From assembly GCA_034429275.1 (NCBI GenBank), contig DAOUFU010000141.1, forward strand, positions 1 through 62,650: 62,650 bases of DNA, read 5' to 3'. The position numbers were made by a program, and so were the translations under genes. This document shows, piece by piece, positions 32,717 to 41,859 of the stretch (the stretch's first letter is position 1; every line of letters begins with the position of its first letter). The notes beneath the pieces were generated by a model. That model saw only the letters and a program-made list of their open reading frames with translations, had not been told where the DNA came from and made no database searches. This DNA is from DAOUFU01 sp034429275 (lineage in GTDB: Bacteria > Chloroflexota > Anaerolineae > Aggregatilineales > Aggregatilineaceae).

Positions 32717-32755
32717 TAATTTACCGGGCATGGCGAATTAATAAACGGTAAATTA
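32717..32755. repeat. 10-bp inverted repeat in the divergent region upstream of tsaE
   Basis: TAATTTACCG (32717-32726) and CGGTAAATTA (32746-32755) are perfect inverse copies with 19 bp between, so the centres lie nearly three helical turns apart. The position between the phosphoesterase start and the tsaE promoter suits a dimeric regulator site. Confidence 0.5.
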
Positions 32756-32794
32756 AGAATTCACACCTTCCAAACGCAGAGGCCCAGGTTAACT

Positions 32795-32822
32795 ATTGTG
32801 TGTCACTTCGCACGCAGTATAA
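32795..32822 (+). promoter_or_regulatory. tsaE-tsaB-rimI promoter
   Basis: TTGTGT (32795-32800), 16 bp spacer, perfect TATAAT (32817-32822); the leader before the tsaE start codon would be about 80 nt. Confidence 0.58.
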
Positions 32823-32908
32823 TCAGGACCGTTTGGGATCATTAGCATCACGGTGATCTCCGCAAGAACCAGCCTGTTGCCACCATCTATAGGAACAAAC
32901 AAAGAAGC

Positions 32909-33409
32909 ATGGTCCCCAACACCTGTGATGGATTTGAATTCACCAGCCGTGATGCCCAGCACACGCATCAGATAGGCCGCGCGCTGGGATCATGCCTCCA
33001 GCCCGGCGATGTCATCTGCCTGTCCGGCACATTGGGCGCGGGCAAAACCGCCCTCACACAAGGGATCGCCGCTGCCTGGGGAGCTTTGGAAGCAGTCACC
33101 AGTCCGACCTTTACTTTGGTCCACGAGCACCGTCGTGCGCACGATGATGGTGTGCTGTACCACGTAGACTGCTACCGCTTGAGCGGCGCGCGTGATGCCT
33201 GGGGAATCGGCCTGGACGACATGTTGCTCGATCAGGCGGTGGTGATCATTGAGTGGCCCGAAAACATTCAAGACACCCTGCCCGCCGAGCGCCTGTGGAT
33301 CACGATCGAAATCATAGAAAATGGCCAACGCCATATCGAAGTCAGTGCATCCGGGACGCGCTACCAACAGCTCTGCGCCTGGTTCCGCGATAGCGTTAGC
33401 CAACTCTAG
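32909..33409 (+). CDS. tsaE: tRNA t6A biosynthesis ATPase TsaE
   Basis: A 166-residue P-loop ATPase of the TsaE/YjeE family, part of the machinery that forms N6-threonylcarbamoyladenosine at tRNA position 37. Walker A is GTLGAGKT (40-47). The conserved SPTFTLVHEH and HVDCYRL segments and the VIIEWPENI block are present. tsaB follows after 15 bp and rimI overlaps tsaB, the common tsaE-tsaB-rimI order. TsaD and TsaC are not in this window. Confidence 0.93.
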   Translation: MVPNTCDGFEFTSRDAQHTHQIGRALGSCLQPGDVICLSGTLGAGKTALTQGIAAAWGALEAVTSPTFTLVHEHRRAHDDGVLYHVDCYRLSGARDAWGIGLDDMLLDQAVVIIEWPENIQDTLPAERLWITIEIIENGQRHIEVSASGTRYQQLCAWFRDSVSQL

Positions 33410-33424
33410 AGCAGGAGCACACCG

Positions 33425-34093
33425 TTGTTACTCGCCATCGATACAGCCACCCGCAGCATGAGCCTGGCTCTGCATGATGGAAACCAGCTTATCTACGAGC
33501 ACACCTGGACCACGGCCAACAATCACACCATCGAGCTTGCGCCTGCCGTCCACCGCGCCCTCCACACACATCATTTGACCGCTGGCGACTTGGCGGGAAT
33601 TGCGGTAGCGCTCGGCCCCGGATCGTTCACCGGACTTCGTATCGGGTTGAGTTTTGCCAAAGGTCTGGCCACCGCCTGGCAAACCTCGCTGATTGCCATT
33701 CCGACATTGACCATTACCGCAGCAGCCCAACCCTGCTTCGACGGCGATCTGATCGCTGTGCTTCAGGCCGGGCGCGGGCGCATCTGCGCTCAGTCCTTCA
33801 CCTGGAACGAGGGCACCTGGCAGCCCTGCGCCGAAGCGAGCATTAGCGCCTGGTCGGATCTGATCGCGCGCATCCAGCGCCCCACCCTTTTCGCTGGAGA
33901 AATCGACACCGAGGGGACGCGCCTGCTGGAATCGCACGCGCCCGTCATCCAGATCGCCCCTGCATCGCAGCGCCTGCGCCGGGCCGGGTACCTGGCCGAG
34001 CTAGCCTGGGCGCGGCTCAACGCTGGCGAAAGTGACGATCCTGTCGGCTTGACGCCTATTTACCTCCACCAGCCTGGGGTGCCACACCCATGA
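33425..34093 (+). CDS. tsaB: tRNA t6A biosynthesis protein TsaB
   Basis: A 222-residue ASKHA-fold protein (TsaB/YeaZ) that scaffolds TsaD and TsaE. It begins LLAIDTATRSMSLALHD and has the family blocks HTIELAP and GPGSFTGLRIGLSFAKGLA. The start is TTG at 33425, supported by AGGAG seven bases upstream and because it gives the canonical MLLAIDT beginning. Its end overlaps the rimI start as ATGA, implying coupled translation. Confidence 0.92.
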   Translation: MLLAIDTATRSMSLALHDGNQLIYEHTWTTANNHTIELAPAVHRALHTHHLTAGDLAGIAVALGPGSFTGLRIGLSFAKGLATAWQTSLIAIPTLTITAAAQPCFDGDLIAVLQAGRGRICAQSFTWNEGTWQPCAEASISAWSDLIARIQRPTLFAGEIDTEGTRLLESHAPVIQIAPASQRLRRAGYLAELAWARLNAGESDDPVGLTPIYLHQPGVPHP

Positions 34094-34704
34094 AGCCGGT
34101 TTATCTCATGCGTCATATGCAGGTAGAGGACATTCCTCAGGTGATCGACATCGATCAGGCTTCTTTCCCCATACCCTGGTCGCGTCGCACATACGAACAC
34201 GAAATCGAGAATCGTGGCACCGCCCAAATGATCGTTGTGGAAACAAATCATTTGCCTGTGCCCGCGCGATTGGGCCTGTGGGGGTGGTTCCAACAGTGGC
34301 GCACACCGCGCCCGACCTCTCGGATTGTGGGATACGGCGGCTGCTGGCTGATCGCCGGGGAAGCGCATATCAGCACTATCGCCGTACATCCAGAATTTCG
34401 TGGGCAGGGGTTGGGTGAACTGTTGCTTGCCGGTATGTTGCAGCGAGCGATCACGCTCCAGGCGGATTATTCCGTGCTCGAAGTACGTGTCAGCAACGAA
34501 AACGCCCAGGCGCTCTATCGCAAATACGAATATCAGGTGGTGGGCCGCCGCCGCCGCTACTATCGGGATAATGACGAGGACGCCCTGCTCATGGAAGCCC
34601 GTCCACTCGATAGCGAATATCAACAACGCATGAACCAGCGCATTGCCGAACTGAAACAGCGGCTGGATTTCGTCGATCAGTTCACGACCATCATGCTTAC
34701 CTGA
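34090..34704 (+). CDS. rimI: RimI-like N-acetyltransferase
   Basis: A 204-residue GNAT acetyltransferase. RimI acetylates the N-terminus of ribosomal protein S18 (family knowledge). The GNAT acetyl-CoA loop is EFRGQGLGELLL, and the C-terminal block EVRVSNENAQALYRKYEYQVVGRRRRYYRDNDEDALLM matches RimI. It is longer than usual because of an insert (about residues 53-78, rich in Pro/Trp) and a C-terminal extension of about 35 residues (ELKQRLDFVDQF). It overlaps tsaB by four bases. Confidence 0.88.
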   Translation: MKPVYLMRHMQVEDIPQVIDIDQASFPIPWSRRTYEHEIENRGTAQMIVVETNHLPVPARLGLWGWFQQWRTPRPTSRIVGYGGCWLIAGEAHISTIAVHPEFRGQGLGELLLAGMLQRAITLQADYSVLEVRVSNENAQALYRKYEYQVVGRRRRYYRDNDEDALLMEARPLDSEYQQRMNQRIAELKQRLDFVDQFTTIMLT

Positions 34705-34760
34705 AATATGATGCTTTCGCTTCACAGCCGGGTAAGCATACCGGGATAAGGAGAGATATC

Positions 34761-35414
34761 GTGTCCGAGCCGAAAACCATTGAAGAACGCCGCGCCGCGT
34801 TGGAAGAGATCGCGCAGCATATCCGCACATGTACTCTCTGCCCACTGCACACCGGGCGTACGCGGGCTGTGCCCGGCTTTGGGCGAGTTGATGCGGATAT
34901 CATGTTCATTGGCGAAGCCCCCGGTTACCACGAAGATCAACAGGGGTTGCCCTTCGTAGGGGCATCAGGCAAATACCTCACCGAGCTGCTGGCCAAGATC
35001 GGGCTGACACGCAGCGATGTATATATCACCAATGTGGTGAAATGTCGCCCACCGGAAAACCGCGATCCGCTGCCCGCTGAAATCGGGACATGCCGCCCGG
35101 CCTATCTGGACCAGCAGATTGCCATCATACAGCCCAAAATCATTGCGACCCTGGGACGCTACAGCATGGCCCTGTTCTTCCCGCCCACCGCGCGCATCTC
35201 CAAAATACACGGCGAACCCCTCCGTGCCAATGGCCGCATCTACTATCCCCTGTTTCACCCGGCAGCCGTGCTGCGCAATATGAACCTGGCCCCGGCGATG
35301 GAACAGGACTTCAAGCGAATGCTCGATCTCGTCAAAGAGGCAAAAGATTCCGAGTCATCTGGCAGCGGTCCTGATGAGCCGCCACCCATGCCGCGCCAAC
35401 TCAGCCTGTTCTAG
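34761..35414 (+). CDS. Uracil-DNA glycosylase, family 4, with clamp-binding tail
   Basis: A 217-residue family 4 uracil-DNA glycosylase that removes uracil from DNA. Four cysteines for the 4Fe-4S cluster are visible (Cys24, Cys27, Cys95, Cys111). The active-site loop is GEAPGYHEDQQGLPFVG and the second motif is HPAAVLRN. The start is GTG (AAGGAGA upstream). The last residues are PRQLSLF, which matches the bacterial sliding-clamp (DnaN) binding consensus QL(S/D)LF and lies after a flexible Ser/Pro-rich linker, suggesting tethering to the replication clamp; that is an inference. Confidence 0.93.
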   Translation: MSEPKTIEERRAALEEIAQHIRTCTLCPLHTGRTRAVPGFGRVDADIMFIGEAPGYHEDQQGLPFVGASGKYLTELLAKIGLTRSDVYITNVVKCRPPENRDPLPAEIGTCRPAYLDQQIAIIQPKIIATLGRYSMALFFPPTARISKIHGEPLRANGRIYYPLFHPAAVLRNMNLAPAMEQDFKRMLDLVKEAKDSESSGSGPDEPPPMPRQLSLF

Positions 35415-35555
35415 GTCATCTGGGGTGCTCGCGGTTCGATGGAGTTGGGATTTGTCAAGCCCACAACTCGCGCTATACTCCGCCGCGATCTGGCAGCGGG
35501 CCAGGTCGGTTAGTTGCGCTCTTGTGCGTGAATAGACACGCAGTCTGCCAATACC

Positions 35556-36572
35556 ATGAATATCACTCAGTTCATCCCGATCATGCTTGCGGGGTTTGTG
35601 GTCGCCGCCGGGTTCACCCCCATCACCCGGCGGTTAGCCTTCACATTAGGCGTGCTCGATCAGCCTAGCGGGCGCAAAGTTCATCGCACGCCCACCCCGC
35701 TCTTGGGCGGTCTGGCGATCTATGGAGCGCTGGTCCTGGCACTGCTTCTTTTTAGTCCGCCGCTGTATTTGGTCGAGTTTGGCGCAATTCTTGCAGGCAC
35801 GTCCTGGCTTGCGCTGGTGGGCTTCATCGACGACCGCAACGGCATGAGACCTGAAATCAAGTTCAGCGCCCAGGTTATCTCCGCCATCGTGTTGATCCTC
35901 AGCGGCATTCATGTGCGCATCTTCGATTTTGCACCGCTCAACTATGCCCTGACCATTTTCTGGGTCGTCGGCATCACCAATGCCATGAATTTTCAGGACA
36001 ATATGGATGGGCTAGCTGCCGGGATTACAGCAATTGCCTCCATATTTTTCTTTGTAATGGCCGTTCAAGAAGAGCTGAGTCTGGTCAGCAGCCTGGCAGC
36101 AGCACTAGCCGGGGCATCCGTCGGTTTCCTCATTTACAACTTCAACCCGGCTACAACCTTCATGGGCGATATGGGCAGCATGGTGCTGGGATTCCTGCTC
36201 GCGGTTCTGGCGATCAAGCTCGACTTCAACGTTCCGCGCGACCGCCAGGTGATCACCTGGATGGTGCCGGTTGTTGTTCTTGGCCTGCCCATCTTTGATA
36301 CAACACTGGTCGTGTTTACGCGCCTGCGGGAACATCGTTCGCCCGCGCAAGGCGGCAAAGATCACACCTCTCATCGTCTGGCAGGCTTAGGCATGGCGCA
36401 GCGCGGTGCAGTTCTGACGATTTACGCGATTTGCACGATCCTGGGATTCACCGCCATCGCTTTGTCCAATGCCTCGATTGAAGAGGGCCGCATCATTGGC
36501 GTAGTGTTGGCGCTCGTTGCTGGGATAGCTTTTGCTACCCTGGAACTCATCTACAGCCGCAGCAAGCGTTGA
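35556..36572 (+). CDS. WecA/TagO-like polyprenyl-phosphate sugar-1-phosphate transferase
   Basis: A 338-residue polytopic enzyme of the MraY/WecA superfamily that starts glycan assembly by moving a GlcNAc-1-phosphate-type group onto undecaprenyl phosphate. Key motifs are GRKVHRTPTPLLGGLAIY, VGFIDDRNGM (Asp pair), NAMNFQDNMDGLAAG, FNPATTFMGDMGSMVLGF, and the cytoplasmic HRLAGLGM His-containing loop. About ten transmembrane helices are present. It opens the glycan cluster that runs to 44276. The exact sugar cannot be read from the sequence. Confidence 0.9.
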   Translation: MNITQFIPIMLAGFVVAAGFTPITRRLAFTLGVLDQPSGRKVHRTPTPLLGGLAIYGALVLALLLFSPPLYLVEFGAILAGTSWLALVGFIDDRNGMRPEIKFSAQVISAIVLILSGIHVRIFDFAPLNYALTIFWVVGITNAMNFQDNMDGLAAGITAIASIFFFVMAVQEELSLVSSLAAALAGASVGFLIYNFNPATTFMGDMGSMVLGFLLAVLAIKLDFNVPRDRQVITWMVPVVVLGLPIFDTTLVVFTRLREHRSPAQGGKDHTSHRLAGLGMAQRGAVLTIYAICTILGFTAIALSNASIEEGRIIGVVLALVAGIAFATLELIYSRSKR

Positions 36573-36636
36573 GCACCCTGTTTGATGTGCAGTATCGATG
36601 TGCAGCATCAGTCGGCACCCTGACGAAAGGAATATC

Positions 36637-37587
36637 ATGGTTTCATCCGAGACGTTTACCTATCTGGTCACTGGCGGTGCTGGTTTTATTGGCTCGCACA
36701 TCGTCGATGCGCTGCTGGCTCGTGGACACAATGTGCGCGTCATCGACAACTTCTCAACCGGCAAGCGTGCCAATCTGGCCCATGTCGTTGACCGCATCGA
36801 TCTTCGTGAAGCGAGTATCACCGACCGCGATGCCGTTATTGATGCCATGCAGGGAATCGATTATGTGTTCCACACGGCGGCCCTGGCATCAGTCCCACGT
36901 TCGATACACGATCCTGTCGCTAACAACGAGCACAACGTGACAGGCACGCTCAACGTGCTGGTGGCAGCCCGCGATGCGGGGGTTAAGCGCCTGGTCTATT
37001 CGGCATCTTCATCAGCCTATGGCGACATCGACGGCACGTACAAAATTGAGGACATGGCCCCTCGCCCACTCTCACCCTATGCCATCGCCAAGCTGGCCGC
37101 CGAGCAATACTGCCGCGTATTTACTACCATCTATGGCCTGGAAACTGTCTCGCTGCGTTATTTCAACGTCTTTGGTCCACGTCAGGACCCGCTCAGCACT
37201 TATGCAGCCGTGATCCCCAAATTTATCACCGCCATGCTCGATGACCGCCCGCCCACGGTTGAGGGAGATGGATTACAGACACGCGACTTCACCTATGTGG
37301 ATAATGTAGTCCAGGGCAACTTGCTGGCCTGCCACGCGCCGGGTGTCGCAGGCGAAATGATGAATCTTGCCTGCGGAGAGCAGATCACGCTGCTGGATAT
37401 GATCGCCATGCTCAATCGCATTATGGGCAAATCGATCGAGCCTGTTTTTGGCCCGCCGCGTCCCGGCGATGTGCGCCATTCACGCGCCAGCATCGAAAAA
37501 GCTCGCAGCCTGCTAGGGTATGAGCCTATCGTCAATTTTGAGGAAGGGCTGGCCCGCACAGTGCGCTGGTATGCTGAGCGCAGTTAA
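36637..37587 (+). CDS. NAD-dependent sugar-nucleotide epimerase (GalE/WbpP-like)
   Basis: A 316-residue short-chain dehydrogenase of the extended type. The NAD loop is TGGAGFIGSH, and the catalytic triad is Ser in YSASSSAYGD plus Tyr and Lys in SPYAIAKLAAE. RYFNVFGPRQDP and QTRDFTYVDNVV are typical of UDP-GlcNAc/UDP-glucose C4-epimerases (WbpP/GalE). The start at 36637 (MVSSETFTYLVTGG) follows GAAAGGA. Its place next to the WecA-like gene suggests it supplies an epimerised UDP-sugar. Confidence 0.92.
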   Translation: MVSSETFTYLVTGGAGFIGSHIVDALLARGHNVRVIDNFSTGKRANLAHVVDRIDLREASITDRDAVIDAMQGIDYVFHTAALASVPRSIHDPVANNEHNVTGTLNVLVAARDAGVKRLVYSASSSAYGDIDGTYKIEDMAPRPLSPYAIAKLAAEQYCRVFTTIYGLETVSLRYFNVFGPRQDPLSTYAAVIPKFITAMLDDRPPTVEGDGLQTRDFTYVDNVVQGNLLACHAPGVAGEMMNLACGEQITLLDMIAMLNRIMGKSIEPVFGPPRPGDVRHSRASIEKARSLLGYEPIVNFEEGLARTVRWYAERS

Positions 37588-37611
37588 CCAGCGCACCTTA
37601 CACAGGATCAC

Positions 37612-38754
37612 ATGGCACTCACGCGCGTTATCCACCTTTCCAAAATGACCGGCATGGCCGGATCAGAGGGGCACCTGTTGATCCTGCTGGCCGGTCTGCG
37701 CGCGCGCGGGCTGGATGCGCAGCTGTGGATCCTTGTCGAGTCGAATAATCCTGTCCAATCGGTAGTGGATCAAGCTATTCAACGTGGCATCCCGGTCCGG
37801 CGTGTGGCGATCCCACATCACCTGTCGCCGGGTCTGTGGAAGCGGCTGCAAGCGGAGTTCCGCGCCGCCCGGCCCGATGTCGTCCACACACACCTGCTTC
37901 ACGCCGATCTCTATGGCATCCCTGCCGCACGTTGGGCGCAGGTGCCCGTTGTGATTAGCTCGCGCCACAACGACGACAAATTCCGTTCGCTGCTGCCGGT
38001 GCGCTTGCTCAATCGCGGATTGTGGCGGCTTTGTGATGCCGGTATTGCCATCTCCGAGGCGATACGCCGCTTTTCCATCGAGGTCGAAGGTGCGCATGCA
38101 GACCAGGTAACTACCATCCGTTACGGCCTCGATCCGGCGGACCTGTCTGTTTCCGCCGCCACACCTGTTGATCTGCGCGCGTCGCTTCAGCTTCCTCCGA
38201 ACACGGTGATCATCGGCTCCGTCTGCCGCCTGATCGAACAAAAAGGGTTGACCTATGCCCTTCGGGCCTTTGCCCAGGTCGCGCCTGACATACCAGACAC
38301 GCATTACGTCATCGTGGGAGATGGCAATCTTCGCGCAAGCCTGGAAGCCGAGGCACGCCATCTGAACATTGCCGACCGGGTCCATTTCCTCGGCTGGCGC
38401 GAAGATGCGCGTGAAATCATGGCGGGGTTTGACGTCCTGCTGGCCCCATCACTATGGGAAGGTTTTGGCCTGGTGTTGCTCGAAGCGATGGCACACAGCC
38501 TTCCGGTAATCAGTACCCAGGTGAGCGCCATTCCCGAAGTGGTCGCCGATGGTGAAACCGGGTGGCTGGTCCCACCTGCCGATCCGGCGGCTCTGGCTTC
38601 CGCCCTGCGTATCGCCCTGCTCAGTCCGGCAGAGCGCCGGGCGCGTGGCGCGGCAGGGCGTCGCCGCCTGGAATCGTACTTCAGCGTGGACCGCATGGTG
38701 GATCAGACTCTGGCCGTTTACCAATCGCTTGACGCGCGGAAAACGAGGCGCTGA
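37612..38754 (+). CDS. Family 4 glycosyltransferase
   Basis: A 380-residue GT-B enzyme. The N-terminal Rossmann half has GSEGHLLILLAGLRARG and DVVHTHLLHADLYG. The C-terminal nucleotide-sugar-binding half has GSVCRLIEQKGLTYALRAF, YVIVGDGNLRASLE, VHFLGWREDAREIMAGFDVLLAPSLWEGFGLVLLEAMAHSLPVI and a final GETGWLVPPADPAALA, all standard GT4 signatures, with the E-x7-E pair in EGFGLVLLE. It shares a TGATG stop/start overlap with the next gene. The donor and acceptor are not predictable. Confidence 0.92.
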   Translation: MALTRVIHLSKMTGMAGSEGHLLILLAGLRARGLDAQLWILVESNNPVQSVVDQAIQRGIPVRRVAIPHHLSPGLWKRLQAEFRAARPDVVHTHLLHADLYGIPAARWAQVPVVISSRHNDDKFRSLLPVRLLNRGLWRLCDAGIAISEAIRRFSIEVEGAHADQVTTIRYGLDPADLSVSAATPVDLRASLQLPPNTVIIGSVCRLIEQKGLTYALRAFAQVAPDIPDTHYVIVGDGNLRASLEAEARHLNIADRVHFLGWREDAREIMAGFDVLLAPSLWEGFGLVLLEAMAHSLPVISTQVSAIPEVVADGETGWLVPPADPAALASALRIALLSPAERRARGAAGRRRLESYFSVDRMVDQTLAVYQSLDARKTRR

Positions 38755-40649
38755 TGTGTGGGTTATGCGGCATTCTCAACCTGGATGGCGCGCCGGTCCC
38801 CGCCGATGTCCTGGCAGCTATGAATGCCACGCTGGTCCATCGCGGGCCAGACCAGGGCGATCATCTGGTGAGCGGACCGTGTGGGCTGGCGAACCGCCGC
38901 CTGGCCATCCTTGATCTTTCCCCAGGTGGTGCGCTGCCCATGCGCAGCGCCGACGGCACGATCAGCCTGTCTTACAACGGCGAGATATACAATCATCTTG
39001 CGCTCCGCCCGTCGCTCGAAGCGCAGGGACATCGCTTCCGCTCGACATCCGACGCCGAAACGGTGATCGCGCTCTACCGTCAGCATGGTCTGAGCTTCGT
39101 CGATCACCTGCGAGGAATGTTTGCCATCGCCTTGTGGGATGCTTCTCGGCAGACTCTGATCCTGGCCCGCGACCGGGTGGGCAAAAAACCGCTGTACTAT
39201 TTTCAAGATGATCGCCGCTTGATTTTTGGCTCGGAGATCAAAGCGCTGCTGGTTCATCCCAATGTGCCCCGCCGCCCGGCTCGTCACCTGACGCCGCTGC
39301 TGCTGGCTTATGGCTACATCCCTGCCCCGCTCACCTTTTTTGAGGGCATTCGGATGCTGCCGCCCGGCTACATCATGATCGCGCGCGCAGGCAGCATCAC
39401 ACAGCACGCCTACTGGACACCCCCTGTTTTTGCCGGAGCCGATCCCACCGCCAATGTCGCCGATTACCTGGATGAACTGCGCGCCACACTCGACGAGGCC
39501 GTAAAGCTGCGCCTGCTCAGCGATGTGCCACTCGGTGCATTTTTGAGCGGCGGGCTAGACAGCAGCCTGATCGTTGCCTACATGGCACGCCATACATCAG
39601 GTCCTGTCAAAACCTTTTCGATCGGTTTCAGCAGCGAAGAATCGTTCGACGAAACGCCGCACGCGCGCCGGGTTGCGGCCATACTAGGCACCGATCATCA
39701 CGAATTCATCGTCGAACCTGGCGCGATGGACCTGCTGCCCTTCCTGGTCTGGCATCACGACCAGCCATTCGCCGATTCTTCGGCCATCCCAACCTATCTG
39801 GTCAGCAAGCACACCCGTGAGCACGTGACCGTTGCGCTGAGCGGTGATGGCGGCGATGAGCTTTTCCTTGGATATGATCGTTTCTACGGAACCACATGGG
39901 TCGAGCGCTATCGGCAGCTTCCCAGGCTCATCCGGCAGGTGGCCAGGGCGGTGATCGACCGGTTGCCCGAAGCAACGACCTACCGGGGACCGATCCAACG
40001 CGGGCGGCGTTTTATCATCGGAGCCGAACAATCCCCGGCGCTCGCCTATTTCGCCTGGGTGCGCCTGTTCGACGATGTGCAGATCGCCGCTCTTTTCGAT
40101 GGCGACATCGACCCGGCACCCGGTCCACATTTTTCCGCCCTTTTCGATCCTGCTGACCCGCGCAGCCTGGTTGCTCAACTGCTTGACGTCAACCTGGTCA
40201 CCTACCTGCCAGACGATTTGTTGATCAAAGCCGACCGGTCGAGCATGGCCGCCTCGCTGGAAACGCGCTCACCATTTCTAGACCACCGCCTGATCGAACT
40301 GGCCGCGCGCATCCCATCCAATCTCAAACTCAAAGGCAGCATGACCAAGTACATCCTCAAAGAAGCCGCCAAGGGAATGCTGCCAGACGACATTATCCAT
40401 CGCCGAAAACATGGCTTTGGCGTCCCGGTGGGGCGCTGGTTCCGCGATAATCTGCGCGATTACGCTTACGAAGTCTTGCTCGATCCGGCAGCACAGTCGC
40501 GGGGATACTTCAGGCCCGGTGCTGTGCGTGCCCTGCTAGACGAACATACCAGTGGCGCGCGCAACCATGGTCAGCGGTTGTGGACTCTGCTCACCTTTGA
40601 ATGGTGGCACCGTCTGTTCATTGATCCGTCTGTACCTGAAGCGCCCTGA
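38754..40649 (+). CDS. asnB: Glutamine-hydrolysing asparagine synthetase
   Basis: A 631-residue class B asparagine synthetase. Cys2 (MCGLCGI) is the glutaminase nucleophile, followed by the loop NRRLAILD and SYNGEIYNH. The synthetase half has the PP-loop LSGGLDSS and YLPDDLLIKADRSSMAASLETRSPFLDHRLIE. It starts at 38754 in a TGATG overlap with the GT4 gene. Its placement inside a glycan cluster matches the group of asnB genes found in exopolysaccharide loci, where it may amidate a sugar acid rather than make free Asn; this is inference. Confidence 0.93.
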   Translation: MCGLCGILNLDGAPVPADVLAAMNATLVHRGPDQGDHLVSGPCGLANRRLAILDLSPGGALPMRSADGTISLSYNGEIYNHLALRPSLEAQGHRFRSTSDAETVIALYRQHGLSFVDHLRGMFAIALWDASRQTLILARDRVGKKPLYYFQDDRRLIFGSEIKALLVHPNVPRRPARHLTPLLLAYGYIPAPLTFFEGIRMLPPGYIMIARAGSITQHAYWTPPVFAGADPTANVADYLDELRATLDEAVKLRLLSDVPLGAFLSGGLDSSLIVAYMARHTSGPVKTFSIGFSSEESFDETPHARRVAAILGTDHHEFIVEPGAMDLLPFLVWHHDQPFADSSAIPTYLVSKHTREHVTVALSGDGGDELFLGYDRFYGTTWVERYRQLPRLIRQVARAVIDRLPEATTYRGPIQRGRRFIIGAEQSPALAYFAWVRLFDDVQIAALFDGDIDPAPGPHFSALFDPADPRSLVAQLLDVNLVTYLPDDLLIKADRSSMAASLETRSPFLDHRLIELAARIPSNLKLKGSMTKYILKEAAKGMLPDDIIHRRKHGFGVPVGRWFRDNLRDYAYEVLLDPAAQSRGYFRPGAVRALLDEHTSGARNHGQRLWTLLTFEWWHRLFIDPSVPEAP

Positions 40650-40686
40650 ATAGACCGAACATCCCTGGCCTGAGGACCTTGCAGCT

Positions 40687-41859
40687 ATGCCCGCCTCACG
40701 TCCGATCCGAATTATGCGCATCATCGCCCGCCTGAACATCGGCGGCCCGGCGATTCATGTTACCCTGCTGACCGAGCGTCTCAGCCCACCCGATTTCGAG
40801 TCCCTGTTAGTCTGTGGGACAATCGGCCCTGGCGAAGGCGACATGACCTATCTCGCCCGCGAGCGTGGCATCGCCCCGGTGATTATCCCCGCATTAGGGC
40901 GCGAACTCTCCCCCTTGCGAGATATCCGCACGCTCATCACCCTGTGGCGGCTGATGCGCCGCTTCCGCCCAGATGTCGTGCACACTCATACGGCCAAGGC
41001 GGGGTTTGTGGGTCGCCTGGCGGCGTGGCTCGCCCGCGTGCCGGTACGTGTGCACACCTATCATGGACACGTCCTGCAAGGCTACTTTGGCCCGGCCAAA
41101 ACCCGGCTGTTCCTGGCACTCGAACGGTTCACCGCCCGCCTTTCCGATCGTTTGATCACAATCAGCCCGGCGCTGCGCGAGGAACTTGCCGTCCGGTTTC
41201 GGATCGCCCCGCCCGAAAAATTCGCGGTGGTACCCCTCGGCCTGGAACTGGCTCCATTTGCCCATATGCCGCGCCGTTCTGGCCATTTCCGCGCGCAGCA
41301 TAACATCCCACCAGATGTGCCGCTTATCGGCATTGTGGGACGCATTGTGCCGATCAAAAACCATGCGTTGTTTCTCCAGGCTGCCGCCCTGGTACGTGAT
41401 CGCCTCCCCGCCGCACATTTTGTGATTGTGGGCGATGGAGACCTTCGGCGCGAGGTCGAAGACCAGGTGAATCGCCTCGGCCTGCGCCCGGCAGTGACTT
41501 TCACCGGTTGGGTGCAGGACCTCAAGCCGGTCTACAGCGATCTGGACGCCCTCGTGATCTCGTCGAATAACGAAGGCACACCCGTCTCTCTAATCGAAGC
41601 ATTAGCTGCTGGAGTCCCCGTGATCTCTACGGCTGTCGGCGGAGTCCCCGATCTGCTGCGCCAGGGCGAGTGGGGCCGGTTGGTGCCGCCCGGCGATGCG
41701 CTGGCCCTCGCCGAAGCGCTCATCGGTACCCTCGATCAACAGGAATCACCGTCCGAAATCCGTGCCCAGGTAGTCGCCACCTACGACATCGAGCGGCTTT
41801 GCGATGATCTCGCCACACTGTATCGACGTCTGCTGGCAGAAAAGGGATGGCGGCCATGA
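40687..41859 (+). CDS. Family 4 glycosyltransferase
   Basis: A 390-residue GT-B enzyme, paralogous in plan to the gene at 37612. Motifs: NIGGPAIHVTLLTERL, DVVHTHTAKAGFVGRLAAW, GIVGRIVPIKNHALFLQAAA, FVIVGDGDLRREVE, VTFTGWVQDLKPVYSDLDALVISSNNEGTPVSLIEALAAGVPVI. The NNEGTPVSLIE segment holds the E-x7-E pair of retaining GT4 enzymes. GAGGA lies about 11 bp upstream. The last codons overlap the start of the next gene (ATGA). Confidence 0.92.
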   Translation: MPASRPIRIMRIIARLNIGGPAIHVTLLTERLSPPDFESLLVCGTIGPGEGDMTYLARERGIAPVIIPALGRELSPLRDIRTLITLWRLMRRFRPDVVHTHTAKAGFVGRLAAWLARVPVRVHTYHGHVLQGYFGPAKTRLFLALERFTARLSDRLITISPALREELAVRFRIAPPEKFAVVPLGLELAPFAHMPRRSGHFRAQHNIPPDVPLIGIVGRIVPIKNHALFLQAAALVRDRLPAAHFVIVGDGDLRREVEDQVNRLGLRPAVTFTGWVQDLKPVYSDLDALVISSNNEGTPVSLIEALAAGVPVISTAVGGVPDLLRQGEWGRLVPPGDALALAEALIGTLDQQESPSEIRAQVVATYDIERLCDDLATLYRRLLAEKGWRP

